64,000 bases of DNA from Lumbricus rubellus. Taxonomy: Eukaryota > Annelida > Clitellata > Crassiclitellata > Lumbricidae. The notes below the pieces were generated by a model. The model was not told the DNA's origin. It saw only the letters and a list, made by a program, of their open reading frames with translations, and did not search any database. The translations under genes and the position numbers were made by a program. The first letter of the stretch is position 1. Each line of letters opens with the position of its first letter. The stretch lies in assembly GCA_945859605.1 (NCBI GenBank), contig OX243817.1, forward strand, positions 26,468,843-26,532,842, in the 5' to 3' direction. Positions 35,201-46,092 of the stretch are shown piece by piece.

Positions 35201-38200
35201 GGAGAAACAGTTCAGGAGTAGCCTACATGGAATCTGTGATATTACTATGTAGCCTATGTTACAGGACACAAGTTTTACAGAGCAGCAGCATCAGCGAAAC
35301 ATGTAGCAGATGAAAATCATTCAAGTCACTTGATCTATGGAAAGTGCCCTTAAAACGGATTGGGAGGCCTTGTTACCAACAGGCAATGTATTGTTTAACT
35401 AACTAAGCTTTGAACTGGGGGGGCTAAAATGTGCATAGGGGGCTAGGAAAATCTAGGGGGGCTAACTTTCCATCTGGGGGGGCTACAGCCCCCCAGCCCC
35501 CCCGGTAGAACCGCCACTGTATGGCAGTTGTCTGTACTACTGCTAATTTTACAGTTGCCCCTATGGATCATGGGGCTAACGGTCATTGAACCCAAGTCCG
35601 TCTGATCTTCATGCCAGCTTTTAACCATCTCCCTAGCAATGTCAAGTTCTTATATTCAGTATCTGATAGTGCAATGTGCATGGTAATGACATCACATTTG
35701 TCATTCTCCCCAACATGATGTGAACAATGTCTAGCAAAAATCTTTCTGGGTTTCGTAGACAATTTTCCACTCTAATCTGGTGTAAACTAATCTCAAACTT
35801 GAGACACTCATATCACTTACGCAGTCAGGTAGCTTGAAAACAAAATTAATAATTAAGAGCCATGTCATAATAAATGAGGTCTGCTGCTTATCAAGGTCTG
35901 CAAATTAATAATACATGGAGCATAAACAATTAAACACCCAGCATGCTAATTAGCAGCTAATTAGCAGTTAATCTAGCCTACAACCAAAGAGCTCTGCAAT
36001 ACAACGAAAGTCTCACTTTAATTCTCAATGACTAAATAAAACATTATTACACACCATTGCATAACACTGAATTTTTACAAAAAACCTATAGCCTGCTGGT
36101 ATAAAATCTGCTATATAAATCTGCATCATTCTGATAGAAAGAACAATCGTACAAACAGGAAACCAAAGATATACAATACAAAACAGGAAGGACAGAAATA
36201 TGATATAATGCACAAGTGAAGAGATGCAATAGGCTTTGATTACCTTGGAGCATTTGACAAGGCTGCCGTCGGCGACAACGAGTTCGACGGACTCGAGGAT
36301 GTGTTGCATCAGACCGTACTTGTGCGATGAAGTTTCTATTCCAACACCCATGATTAAACCACCTACGGAGAGGACAACAACCAATTATATTCATGCTGAA
36401 AAGGATTTTTCACTGTGTTCACTAAAACTTGAACCTACGTGCAGTCGTGCAGCGTAAGAATTGTGGAAAAATAACAGGGAGGGTTGGACCATTATCCACT
36501 TGGAATTTGGGTGTGAAAAACAGACTTTACTATGGGGCTCTAATAAATACTGGGGGTTGAAACCCCCAAACCCCCTGCAATTCTCACCCTGCCTAAGTGT
36601 TCTAGCATGGTGTGGTGGTAGATCTGCCCCCACAAATTCATTGACAAATGAGCATAGTAAAGGCCATACAGTTGCTACCAAAAACCATTCATATTTACGT
36701 CCTGTACACCTTGAACATTAAATATAAAACTTAGCCAGGCACTTGAATAGGTGACCATAATTCACTCTTGAATTGTTTGTAGCAACCTGTGACCTGGGCC
36801 CTGCTCAGTCTGCAATGAATAGATAGTACCATGCTTTACAGCACCCACTGCACCATCCCTCCTTTATTGGGTAAATGAGTACCATACCAACACAAGGTAT
36901 CTATGTATATTCGTTTATTTCCAGAATAAACAACAGGAAGTTGGGTGTTAGACAAGGTGCCATAAATGTCAGCATGGCTGTTTTTGCATGTGATCCAAAC
37001 AACCATGCGACCTCCAATCTACTGAAGAGCTTATAATCTAATCTACTTCTAATCTACTTCTAATCTACTTCTAATCGGCATATAAACAAATGCTATCCTT
37101 TAGTTTTTATTTCATAACAGCCATTCTAAAGTAGTTCTAATCTTTTATGAACCATTGAACTCATGCTACCGTGAAGGAGATGTATAACTAGGATTGGCAA
37201 TCCGAACCAAATTAGAGAGGAGGCTAAAGAAGGTGGAGTCTGAAATTAGCTGTGAAAATTCCTATTCAACTACCATGAAGTTTACAATTGCATTTGATAA
37301 TGTCATCCTTTCAAAGTTCAGAAGTGCATTTGACCGTACAAAAAACATTGATAGTGCAAAAGCAATTGTGAGTGGAAGCCTTACTCACGGTCCTTATAGC
37401 TCAACTGCACGGGTGAGCCTCAAACCTATATTTAGATATTTAGACGCTAGTTCCTGTATGAGATTTGAATAGTGAGGCAGGAGACTTGCTGATAGCTAAG
37501 GGCACAGTAGAGTTTCAATGGAGTATTGTTTAGTGAAGCCATATTGATGTTGAGGACTGAATAAGAAGAGAGATAGCTGCTGTCTAGCTTGGCAAAACAA
37601 TTTGTTCGGTTCTCATAGAAAGTAAAGATTGAATATGGGGGCGGTGGCTGGGTAGGTTTCTTTGTAAAGATTTTCTTTTTGAGTAGGCGAGTGAGAAGAG
37701 AGTGCTCAAAGGCAATGGATAAGTTGTCAGTACAAATTGAGAGATTGCTAGTGGGAGGGGGTGACACGGACGAGGACAGAGGCCTTTTAGGAGAGGTGGA
37801 AAGTGAATTTAGGAGGAGTGATACTTCTGCTTCAAAGGCGGGAGGCAGAATTGGGAGCAACGATTGAGAAGGAGGTGTAGGGTTAAAAGATGGGAATGAA
37901 TGCTGGAGGAGGAATGAATGGTCGGTGTGAATGAAGATGAGATTGCAATGAGAAATGCATGGATGAGATTCTGTCGGAGAAGAATTACCAGAACGTTTCA
38001 CCGACAGATGGAGATGGAAGGGAGTTAGGCAGAGGGAGATTTGGCCTGCTGGGAAGGCATGTTGACATTCTCTTGGGTTAGAGAAGCTGGAATGGATCAG
38101 CGAGGAATAGATCTTATTTTGCACCAGCAGTGAGTTGATGGTATCCATTGGTGAATGATTTGAGGGTAGTGTGGGTGTTTTGCTTTAGCTTTGGAGTCGA

Positions 38201-41200
38201 TATAGGAGGTGTATTCAAGATTCCATTGCCTGTTGGTCTTATGAAAGGCTGAGGTAGGAAGTGAACCAGAGGTTAATGGTGTGTGTTGTGTTTGGCAATG
38301 AGTGGCTCAGTGGCATATGAGTGTTAAGGAAGTTGGGGGAAGTCTGGAATTGTGTACAAAAGGAGTTCTATATTAAGTGAATAGGCAGAGTTTAAAGAGA
38401 AGAGGAGGGGCTAAGTTCCAACAATAGACTGCAAATCTGCACTTCTGTATTGGTATATAATACCGGGTACTCCATGGCTATGATGCCACGTTACTATTAA
38501 AGTAGTTGAACATTTTAATTAACTTAATTTAATTGTATACTGAAAAAATGAATTATCAGACACAAATATTTGACTGGAGTGAAATCATTGCAAGTCCTTA
38601 GCAATCATACCAACAGTAAGGTCATCCAATTCTGGAACAATCGGAAGAGTCCATCCGAGGGGGTTGAGGGTGGCAGTAATCTGTCCCATGGACACCAGCG
38701 GCTCGACCCGCACCACTTTTCGCTTTGTGTCAACCTGAAGTATGTCAATAAGGTTGACATTGATGTTCTTCAACTGATTCTTGTAGATGCCGACTCGTAG
38801 GCTGACGGCCATCCAGCCAGGACGAGCTGTACACATCGGAGTGCGACAGCCATTGGCACGCCACTTGTGCACCTAAATCATTTGCACACATTGAACACCG
38901 ATTAAACAAGTTAGACTAGATATGATAAACCAGTACAGAGTTCACTGTAAACGCGACAAACTTTCTTATGAGATTTGCACAAAATAATTCACTCAGAAAT
39001 TATAGTAGTTATTTATGCTACTTAACAACTTCTATAGCGCCCATGTCTAAGGCACGAGACATTAACCAATGAAACACCAAAACGAGTTATAATCTGGAGC
39101 ACCAAGTCATCATTGGGAGCACCAAGTCATCATTGGGAGCACTATGTCACAATCAGGGGCACCCAGTCATAATCAGGAGTATCAAATCGTCATCAGGAGC
39201 TCCAAGTCACATCAAGAGATGTCACTATTTGTTGAAGTAACTCAGTTGAAACCATATACTACCCTGTGTACAGTAAACTCAATCAACTAGGCTATGGATA
39301 GCTTCACATGTGACTGCAACTATGTAGCTTCTCAATTTCCCTTCGGAATGTAGCAGTAATATTACATTTGTCTGCATGAAGAGCAATTCTAAAAATAACG
39401 TCACCCAGGGCAGAAGTAACAGCATATGAGTATGAAATGCAAGTGACGTAAAAACATTATGAGCAATTCATAAATGTCACCTAGGGCAGCAGCAACAGTC
39501 ATGTGCATGAAGTGTAAGTGATGTAATGTTTTCTTGCCTCAGCATGCAAGGGTCTGACCTTCCTGCCATAAGTCTACTGTGAGCATAGGAGTTAGGAGTT
39601 CACTACATGCAAAATTAGAGCATGAATCTGGTATATTCAGTCCATGCTGGAGAAGAGTTGAACAAAACCTGTATACATTGATGGTCCTGTACCCTAACTA
39701 TAGACTATTGTGCATCTGCCTCGGTACTATAGTATATCAATCAACCAATGCAGTGTTCACTGCAGCTGTGGATGCCGGCAATTCACAACCCTGCAACGGA
39801 TACTAAGATTACACTAGACCAGTGAACTCTTATTCTTAATTTGCCCTACATCCAGACAGTGTTAGGCCCCCTTTAACTTATTCATTGGCTGGTCCAAAGC
39901 TTTGAAATTTGCATTGTACTTGAGTTTACGGATCATTGCGTTTTGATGCAATAACAAATTTTAACAACCACATGACCTTTCATAAGTCATGGATGTGATA
40001 TCTGCTAAAAATACATGTGCTGCATTACAACGTTGAGTCATATCTTGAACAATAGTAATTAGCAACACTGTTCATTGCATCATCAGTCATGTTATCAAGT
40101 TATAGGCTTACAATATACACAAGGGTGTTACCATCTTTAGTCTGTTATTTAAAATAAAGAATAAAATAAACTTGGACGTGTATCTATCTACCTATGGAAT
40201 GTAATACCGGTAATTTAGATACCATGAAACTTCTTTAAAGCATTGCCTCAATTAAATGATGATCTCCACTGGTGGGTCAATTTTATTTAAGAAAAAAATT
40301 GTTTATCTGTGTTAAACACTGATGGTCCTGCCTACAGTTAGCAGCATAGGCTTAGTCATTGTAAAATAAAAAAATATTTTAATGAGGGCAAAAGCTTTCT
40401 GCAAATAAAACACCAACCAATCTCTTCTAAAAACTTGTCACCAATTTCCAATTGGTATTTTGTTTGCACAAATAAATATATGCTGGGGTGCCTCGCAAGA
40501 CGTTTTACCATGATGCTCCAAAAATCTTCCAAAATGGCACTGTAAATTTTAATATTAATTACATGTATCTGTTAAGAAAAGTGCAAAACTCCGATACCCC
40601 ACAGTGTCTGAGTTTGATGTCACAAAGTAGATAAGATAAATTGTTTTTGGACATTGCTTCTTATAGAGTAGCATTCAATCAAGGACTTAGCCATGTATTG
40701 TCATCAGGAATCTCAAAGTGCAATGCCATTTTGATCTGAAGCCTACTTGACTTGACACAGCCTGTCACTTTGGCTGAAGAAATTCTATTGTAAATCTGAA
40801 AAGCCACCTATACGCTTCACCTGTATTCAAAATAGTTATAGTCAAGTGCACGCGTACTGCTTGCAAAGTGCATGCATACTTTGGTTATTCCCATAATTTG
40901 AACCTGAGTCAAATGCATTCATGTCTTTAGGTTAAGTTACATAATTATGACTGACTGTGCCATGGTCTTGCAACATGGGTGTCTCACATTAATACATTAA
41001 TAATGGTTCAAAGGAACATCACATTCACATATAAAAACCTGCAAATAATTTCTCATAATCTAAACCAATACATACCTACCATGCATTGTGTCTTCCATCT
41101 CTTTCATTATGTTTATAACGTCAGTTATTTCTATTAATTAATTCTTTCTCTAGTGCAGTGAATAATGCACACACAGCATCAAAGGCTGGTGCACCAAAAC

Positions 41201-43064
41201 AAAACTGTAATCAGCTTAACCAATCAGTTTTTTGTAACTTATCCGTTAAGACTAGTGTTGTTTTCATTAACTAAAACAAAAACCTTCGATAATGAAAATT
41301 AAGATTGTAGAACTTTTCTAAAGCAAAAGCAGCAACTATAGAAAATGTGATAATGATGTAAAAACTAAAACTTGCAGAACTGGCCTAAAACAATAACTGA
41401 AACTAAAACGGGTGATACTAATATTAACAAAATACATAATGAAAACTTAAACAGAAACACAAACCCTGGCATTCAAGGATGTTCATATGACTTTGTCAAT
41501 AGGTTCGAAAATTGTGGAATCAATGTCATCAGGGTGAATATTGAAGAAGGTTGAGAGGTTCAATACCACTCCCCAGTCTTTCTTATGGCCCCATAGTAAA
41601 GCATGCTTTTCACACCCCTACTCCACGTGGATTATAGTCTGACCCCACACCCGTTATTTTTCCGCAAATCTCTTACTAAGTTACTGAACGTCATTCAGCG
41701 ATTCGTTTGGTAATTTTCTGATCTTTTGAATTTTATTAGACGTTGAAAATAAATTTAGGTGGTAGATCTAAGATTAACAGAGTCCTGGATTTCGAGTATA
41801 GAAAATAATTTAATAAAGACATTGTATCAAGTGCATTGTTGTTGGCATTAATAGATATTTTATCTGCACGTGCATCAGAAGTTTTCATAGTGAGGATAAT
41901 ACCGGTACTCTTTTTGTGGTAACTTGACTGTCTGGAGGCGTATCAGAACTTTGAAACCACTTGAAAGCAAAGTCTTCATAAAACAACTCACCAAGAAATT
42001 TGCACCACTTTACTCAAGAAAAGGACGTATAATTATGTCATGTATGATATATGGCATGTTTGCATAAAATGCAACAATAGTCATTGGTATTTATTGCAAT
42101 TTATCTGATGTACATTGTTGAAGCCTATAGCATCAGTGAACGAATAACTAAAACTAATTTAAGTGAAGAAACTTAAAACAAAAATCAGTCAGTTTCTATT
42201 AACTAAAACTAAAACTCTGCAAAATAACTAAAACTAAAAAAACTTATTTAACTAATAATATAACTCAAACTAAAACTCGAGACAAAACTAAAACAGCACT
42301 AGTTGAGACAGAGACAACCTTTGGTGGATGATGACAGGACAAGCTATTAACTGTACAATAAGATAGTTTTGAGAATGAATTGACACAAGCAAAAGTTGCT
42401 AACAAATGCATACACAGAGAAAATCTAAAAATTTAGAACCAGAAGCTGAAAAAGTCGATCTACCAAGCCCAATTCTAGTCTTAGTAATGGCCAAAACAGG
42501 CAATTGTGTGGATTTATTGACTGAGCAATAAAAACCAATTAATAATAATAGCCTACATTGATAGCCAGAGTTCAATGTTTTATTAATTATAAGCTCCCCT
42601 CTGAATGAGGTTATTTGCTGAACAGGAAGTCAATTAGATCTAATTATTTAGTGCAAAGTTCATATGTTGGTATCTGTTCGTTAATATGTTCGTATATCTG
42701 TTCGTTAGTTATCATCACAGACGAGTAGTTCTGAACAGTATGGAGTTTATCAAAATTACACTTATTGATACCAGAAAGAAACCACTAAGAAATGCACTTG
42801 ATGGCAACCAACCAGAGCATCAGAGGTATGTAAGGAGTTAGGCCTAATACTGATTGAAGGTAGGCAGGTGTGCTGTTGTGTTAAGGGCTCTGAAGGTCAA
42901 ACAGGCCAATTAAAAGTTTATTCTGAATCCAAACAGGAATCCCATAAGCAGATTGAAAGGGTCATTAATATACAAAATGGAAAATAGGAGAGGTTGCCGA
43001 TGAATCAAAACTGTTCGTTAAATAATTATTTTTTATACAAATTTGAAAGTTCAGATGGGTCTGT

Positions 43065-43107
<43 letters not shown>

Positions 43108-43120
43108 GTCAGTTAGAGAA

Positions 43121-43169
<49 letters not shown>

Positions 43170-44222
43170 GAGAAAGGCAGAGAGACAGAGGCAGAGACAG
43201 AGATGTAGGTCATAGGGATGACATTTATTACAATATAGAGTAAGAAATCACTGGGCACCGTTAACAACTTCTCGAATCCTATGAAAGGATGCATTATACA
43301 ATATACACTGATGCAACGTCATTCTTCAAATTATCACTGCCCCTAATGCCTCATTCTTAAGCTCAAGCAAAATCTTAAATTTAAAGGTCTTCTAGCTGTT
43401 CTTGCAAACAGTGAGGCCAGACCAGACAGGCTGAAACCAAACTTTATTAGCAGGTGTGAAGTGGCTTCAATACAAAATTTGTCCAAGGCTGTAAAGATTG
43501 AGTTAAATTGACATGGCAAACTTCAGTGTCAAAGCCAGTCCCAACTGCTCACTTGTGAAGATCAGATGCATAAACATGTAAAGTAAGGACAGTATTCCTA
43601 CATCCTCAGTGTAAGAATTGTGGAAAAATAACTGGGGGGTTGGACCATTATCCACTTGGAATCGGGGTGTGAAAAACAGACTTTAACATGGCCGGGGCTC
43701 TAAGAAAGACTGGGGGTTGAACCCCCCCCAACCCCCGGCAATTCTCACCCTGTACATTCTACAAAAACCCAGAGTCAATTATTAATGAAGCAGATTGCTA
43801 ATTAATCCTATATGCAGGGTGAGAATTGCCGGGGGATTGGGAGGTTTCAACCCCCCAGTCTTTCTTAGAGCCCCATGTTAAAGTCTGTTTTTCACACCCC
43901 AATTCTAAGTGGATAATGGTCCAACCCCCAGTTATTTTTTCACAATTCTTACACTGCCTATATAGTCTACCTGTTGTTGAACATCTCTAACTTTCTCGTC
44001 GTGCTTTTCCGGCGCACTGTTCATTCGAAAGATGAGCCAGTTTCTGAGGTAGAAGAAGACGTCGTAGACGACGGACAGCGGCATGAGAAAGAAGATTACG
44101 AAGATCCATCTGTAGTGTATGATAATGTACTCCAACCCTCGGTACTTCAACCACGAAAGGGAAAGCAGCGCCGAAACCGCCACAAGCAACAGCGCACCAC
44201 CCGCTGAGCTATCGCTTTCCAT
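29300..44222 (-). CDS. DHCR24: Delta(24)-sterol reductase (DHCR24)
   Basis: Exons: 44222-43971, 38872-38611, 36362-36244, 33341-33078, 32420-32280, 31268-31071, 30501-30323, 29453-29300; total 1569 nt, 522 residues against 516 in human. The enzyme uses FAD and NADPH to reduce the sterol side-chain C24 double bond (desmosterol to cholesterol), anchored in the ER. Exon 1 gives a hydrophobic N-terminus with membrane segments ([17 protein letters not shown]). Exons 2-4 carry the FAD-binding PCMH-type domain ([69 protein letters not shown]). Later exons hold [43 protein letters not shown] and [14 protein letters not shown]. The start is Met at 44222-44220, matching the human N-terminus; an in-frame ATG lies six codons upstream (44240). 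The last intron probably has a GC donor. Introns are packed with transposons. Confidence 0.96.
29759..29942. repeat. 92-bp perfect tandem duplication in DHCR24 intron 7
   Basis: The block starting AAATTGCAAGCCGCATTTAG recurs exactly 92 bp later with no visible differences, implying a recent duplication or an assembly artefact. Confidence 0.95.
30043..30100 (-). repeat. SINE 5'-half fragment
   Basis: CTGCAGCTGCAAGGCAATGC followed by ACATACCGACTACACCATCA is the reverse complement of the SINE tRNA-like head. Confidence 0.6.
30606..30651 (-). repeat. SINE 3' fragment
   Basis: TTATATAGCACCCATTGAAG, then GTTACTACTCCGGTGCGCTC, is the reverse complement of the SINE tail. It lies in DHCR24 intron 6. 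Confidence 0.6.
31430..31575. mobile_element. Partial copy of the GGGGCCGTCCAT-type MITE
   Basis: GACATCATAATTAGACATTA through TACGTAATATATGGACAGCCCC matches the right half of the element at 53638-54121. It lies in DHCR24 intron 5; the left half is missing. Confidence 0.6.
32715..32851 (+). mobile_element. AAGAATTGTGG MITE copy, DHCR24 intron 4
   Basis: AGTGTGAGAATTGTGGAACA to CAGCAATTCTCATCCTG, with the family core GTGAAAAACAGACTTTACTA. It is the most diverged clear copy and shows no target duplication. Confidence 0.65.
33574..35519. mobile_element. 1.95-kb hAT-type element (CAGTGGCGGTTCTA ends), DHCR24 intron 3
   Basis: Termini are CAGTGGCGGTTCTA and its exact complement, and the identical 8-mer TATGGCAG flanks both sides (33566-33573 and 35520-35527). 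Both subterminal regions hold G-runs of the form GGGGGGGCTA. No transposase frame is seen. A SINE-tail fragment sits inside at about 34096-34152. Confidence 0.9.
34096..34152 (+). repeat. SINE 3' fragment nested in a hAT element
   Basis: CAGCTTGGGTCGGGAGCGCT, CCTGAGTAGTAACCTTGACG and GGAGCTATATAAATC match the SINE/LINE tail. Confidence 0.65.
36450..36591 (+). mobile_element. AAGAATTGTGG MITE copy, DHCR24 intron 2
   Basis: CAGCGTAAGAATTGTGGAAA to GCAATTCTCACCCTG with the family core. Flanking octamers agree poorly, so the duplication has decayed. It starts about 90 bp upstream of exon 3. Confidence 0.8.
37038..37076. repeat. 12-bp tandem repeat
   Basis: CTAATCTACTT is repeated three to four times in DHCR24 intron 2. 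Confidence 0.85.
37447..38148 (-). CDS. Unrecognised 233-codon Ser/Pro/Leu-rich frame in DHCR24 intron 2
   Basis: The frame opens [20 protein letters not shown] and closes at TAG near 37447, on the same strand as DHCR24. It is Ser/Pro/Leu-rich with [14 protein letters not shown] and [11 protein letters not shown] stretches. No domain, signal peptide or splice extension is evident. Its length is unusual for an AT-rich intron, but the region is purine-rich on the plus strand, which lowers stop-codon density on the minus strand. It may be a retroelement ORF remnant or chance; a host gene is unlikely. Confidence 0.2.
   Translation of the reverse strand: MDTINSLLVQNKIYSSLIHSSFSNPRECQHAFPAGQISLCLTPFHLHLSVKRSGNSSPTESHPCISHCNLIFIHTDHSFLLQHSFPSFNPTPPSQSLLPILPPAFEAEVSLLLNSLSTSPKRPLSSSVSPPPTSNLSICTDNLSIAFEHSLLTRLLKKKIFTKKPTQPPPPYSIFTFYENRTNCFAKLDSSYLSSYSVLNINMASLNNTPLKLYCALSYQQVSCLTIQISYRN
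38873..41252. other. DHCR24 intron 1, part near exon 2
   Basis: This contains the tandem array at 39098-39215, a SINE-tail trace near 39028 and AT-rich sequence. No exon is seen on either strand. Confidence 0.6.
39098..39215. repeat. 23-bp degenerate tandem array
   Basis: Five to six variants of GGAGCACCAAGTCATCATTG lie head to tail. Confidence 0.85.
41253..42301. mobile_element. hAT-type element with AACTAAAA subterminal repeats, DHCR24 intron 1
   Basis: Ends are TAGTGTTGTTTTCATTAACT and the complement of ACTAAAACAGCACTA. Flanks GTTAAGAC (41245-41252) and GTTGAGAC (42302-42309) agree at 7 of 8. Both ends carry many ACTAAAAC motifs. A copy of the AAGAATTGTGG MITE is nested inside. It has no coding capacity and resembles the 61073-62129 element. 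Confidence 0.82.
41530..41690 (-). mobile_element. Diverged AAGAATTGTGG MITE nested in a hAT element
   Basis: CAGGGTGAATATTGAAGAAG through CCCCAGTCTTTCTTATGG, CATGCTTTTCACACC and GCAAATCTCTTACTAAG follows the family layout in reverse orientation. Confidence 0.65.
43066..43168. repeat. Compound (GT)n / (AGAC)n microsatellite
   Basis: About 20 GT units, a GAGA tract, then eight or so AGAC units in DHCR24 intron 1. Confidence 0.97.
43607..43752 (+). mobile_element. AAGAATTGTGG MITE copy with 8-bp duplication
   Basis: CAGTGTAAGAATTGTGGAAA to GGCAATTCTCACCCTG, 146 bp. Flanks TACATCCT and TACATTCT agree at 7 of 8, indicating a hAT-like mechanism. It lies in DHCR24 intron 1. Confidence 0.85.
43815..43956 (-). 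mobile_element. AAGAATTGTGG MITE copy next to the DHCR24 exon 1 donor
   Basis: It is the opposite orientation to the copy 62 bp away. Flanks CCTATATG and CCTATATA agree at 7 of 8. Its end lies 14 bp from the exon 1 splice donor, inside the intron. Confidence 0.87.
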
Positions 44223-44240
44223 AACTCTCAAACCAAACAT

Positions 44241-45481
44241 TACGCCGCGCGTACAGTAGGCCTACTTCACGCAATAATTTAAACAAATAAACTTCGCTGT
44301 TTAAGTCGGTCGACTACCCGGTTTCGTCGTCTGCTTCGCCGAGGCGACTTTGCGACTGAAAGGCCTGCACGACGCACGGAGACGCGGCGACGACTACACG
44401 AGGAGATTTGTGTATTGTGAAGTAAATGAACCGGTTGAAGATAACGCGCATCGCAACGCTCTGATTTGCGGCCTCGTGCAACAGGCGAGACGATGTCGGC
44501 TGTCGAAAACCTAGAAACCGCGAATCACCTGACCAGCGATGAGCCTCTCGCTGAATAAATTATTATAATTAATTAATTAATTTCCTGAGTCACTTCAGCT
44601 GTAGCTAAAGCTTTGGTTTGAGCTGTTTAACTAAAGAAATGCCACCAATGCGTTAGGTTTTAACCTTAGCCTACCAAGATTGAGGGATTTAAATATCATT
44701 AATTTCTTGTTTTTGTCAAGAAACGACGTGAATGCGCTGACCACAGGCTATTTCAAACATTGATGACATGTTCTGAAGATTGAACTCTGCGAAATAGTAA
44801 TTTGTAACAGGTCTAATATTGAAATTATTTTTAGGCTTCATCTTGTTGTAGTAAAACCGTTAACATGTTTAATTATTTAATAGGCCTACTGGTATTTTAG
44901 ATAAAAGAAGACATGCATGGGCACCAGCGGCCGATCTCTGTTCTTGAGCACTAGTTTTATCTGTTATTTAATAGCCTAGTATTTAATGGGCAAGATCAAT
45001 GAACCAGAACCTTCAATGCCGACCTCCATAAAATGCTTTATCTGACCTCAGCCTACGCATCATTATAGTTTCCTACAATTTGTTGATAAGCTGAAGCTGT
45101 GAATAAACTTAGAACAGACAATCGCTCATTGGCTATTGTGAAGACACGCCCTCTCACCTGAGCGCTTTGGCTTATGAATATTCATAAAAGCGTTTCAAGG
45201 GGTAACCAAAAGAAAGACGAGTGGTTTGTAGGATGGAATGTAGATGCAAGACTTGTACGCAAGCATTGTTATTGCTTTCTATGATTTTTTCAATGAAAAA
45301 TTGCACAAATCAGCTTTTAATGTATTTATTATTTTCTTGCACTAATCAGTGCCTTCAATGATTTCTTTGGTCGAAGGTTTTATGGGTCAATCTGTAACAA
45401 AATTATGTTTTACAAGTTACAACGTGCATGAGTTGTCGGCCGAAATTCCTTCGCTTGTTCTACAGTGTACACTGTAAACAT
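44241..45481. promoter_or_regulatory. DHCR24 side of the divergent DHCR24/SCP2-like region
   Basis: DHCR24 reads leftward from 44222 and the SCP2-like gene rightward from 47117. The first 280 bp past DHCR24 are CpG-richer than the surroundings (GCGACTTTGCGACTG, GACGCGGCGACGACTAC), which may mark its promoter. A CCAAT-type ATTGGCTATTG and a palindromic ATGAATATTCAT occur near 45127-45187. No sterol-response element was convincingly recognised. Confidence 0.4.
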
Positions 45482-46092
45482 GGTGTCACGACAACTCGTC
45501 TAACGACAACTCGTCTACCGACAAGTGGTCTCCGGACAATTCGTCTAACGACAACTGGTCTACTGACAACTGATCCAGCGCTTGAGAAATAGAAGCTGGA
45601 TGACAGTTTTTAGAGGTGAAGTGGATGTTGGATTGATGAAAAAACGCAAGAGAAATGGAATCTGGATGATGGTTCTTTTACAGGTGAAATAGAAGCTGGA
45701 TTGACGAAAATAACGCATGATAAATAAAAACTGGATGAATGTATTTATAGATCTCAAATAGAAGCTGGATTGATAAGAAAATCGCTTAAGTAATGGAAGC
45801 TGGATGATGGTATTTTTATATCTGAAATAGAAGCTGGATTGACTAAAATAACAGGCGAGAAACAGAAGCTGGATGAAGGTGTTTTTAGATTTGAAGTAGA
45901 AGTGGGTGCATGTTGAAATTCATGATTTAAAATCATCAATCCAGCTTTCATTTAGGCTAAAAACACATTTTTCATAAATCCAGCTTCTATTTCATCAATA
46001 TTATTCGTCTGTAGACCAGTTGTCGTTAGACCAATTGTCCGGAGACGAGTTGTCGTTAGACGAGTTGTCGGTAGACCAGTTGTCGTGGAACC
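45482..46092. mobile_element. Fold-back element with six 15-bp units at each end
   Basis: Each terminus is an array of about six 15-bp units close to ACGACAACTCGTCTA, inverted between the two ends (45487-45578 and 46005-46086). The centre holds about nine direct copies of GAAGCTGGAT spaced near 35 bp and two inverted copies close to the right arm. GTAAACAT is duplicated exactly at 45474-45481 and 46093-46100. An 8-bp duplication fits hAT or P-like transposition, but no transposase is encoded and I do not know this family. Confidence 0.87.

Noticed and set aside
43971..44240. Upstream ATG at 44240 as the DHCR24 start
   Set aside because: Kept only as an alternative: the Met six codons later aligns with the known DHCR24 N-terminus.
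45560..45951. Minus-strand frames inside the 15-bp-array fold-back
   Set aside because: They are translations of the 35-bp periodic repeat, not a protein gene.
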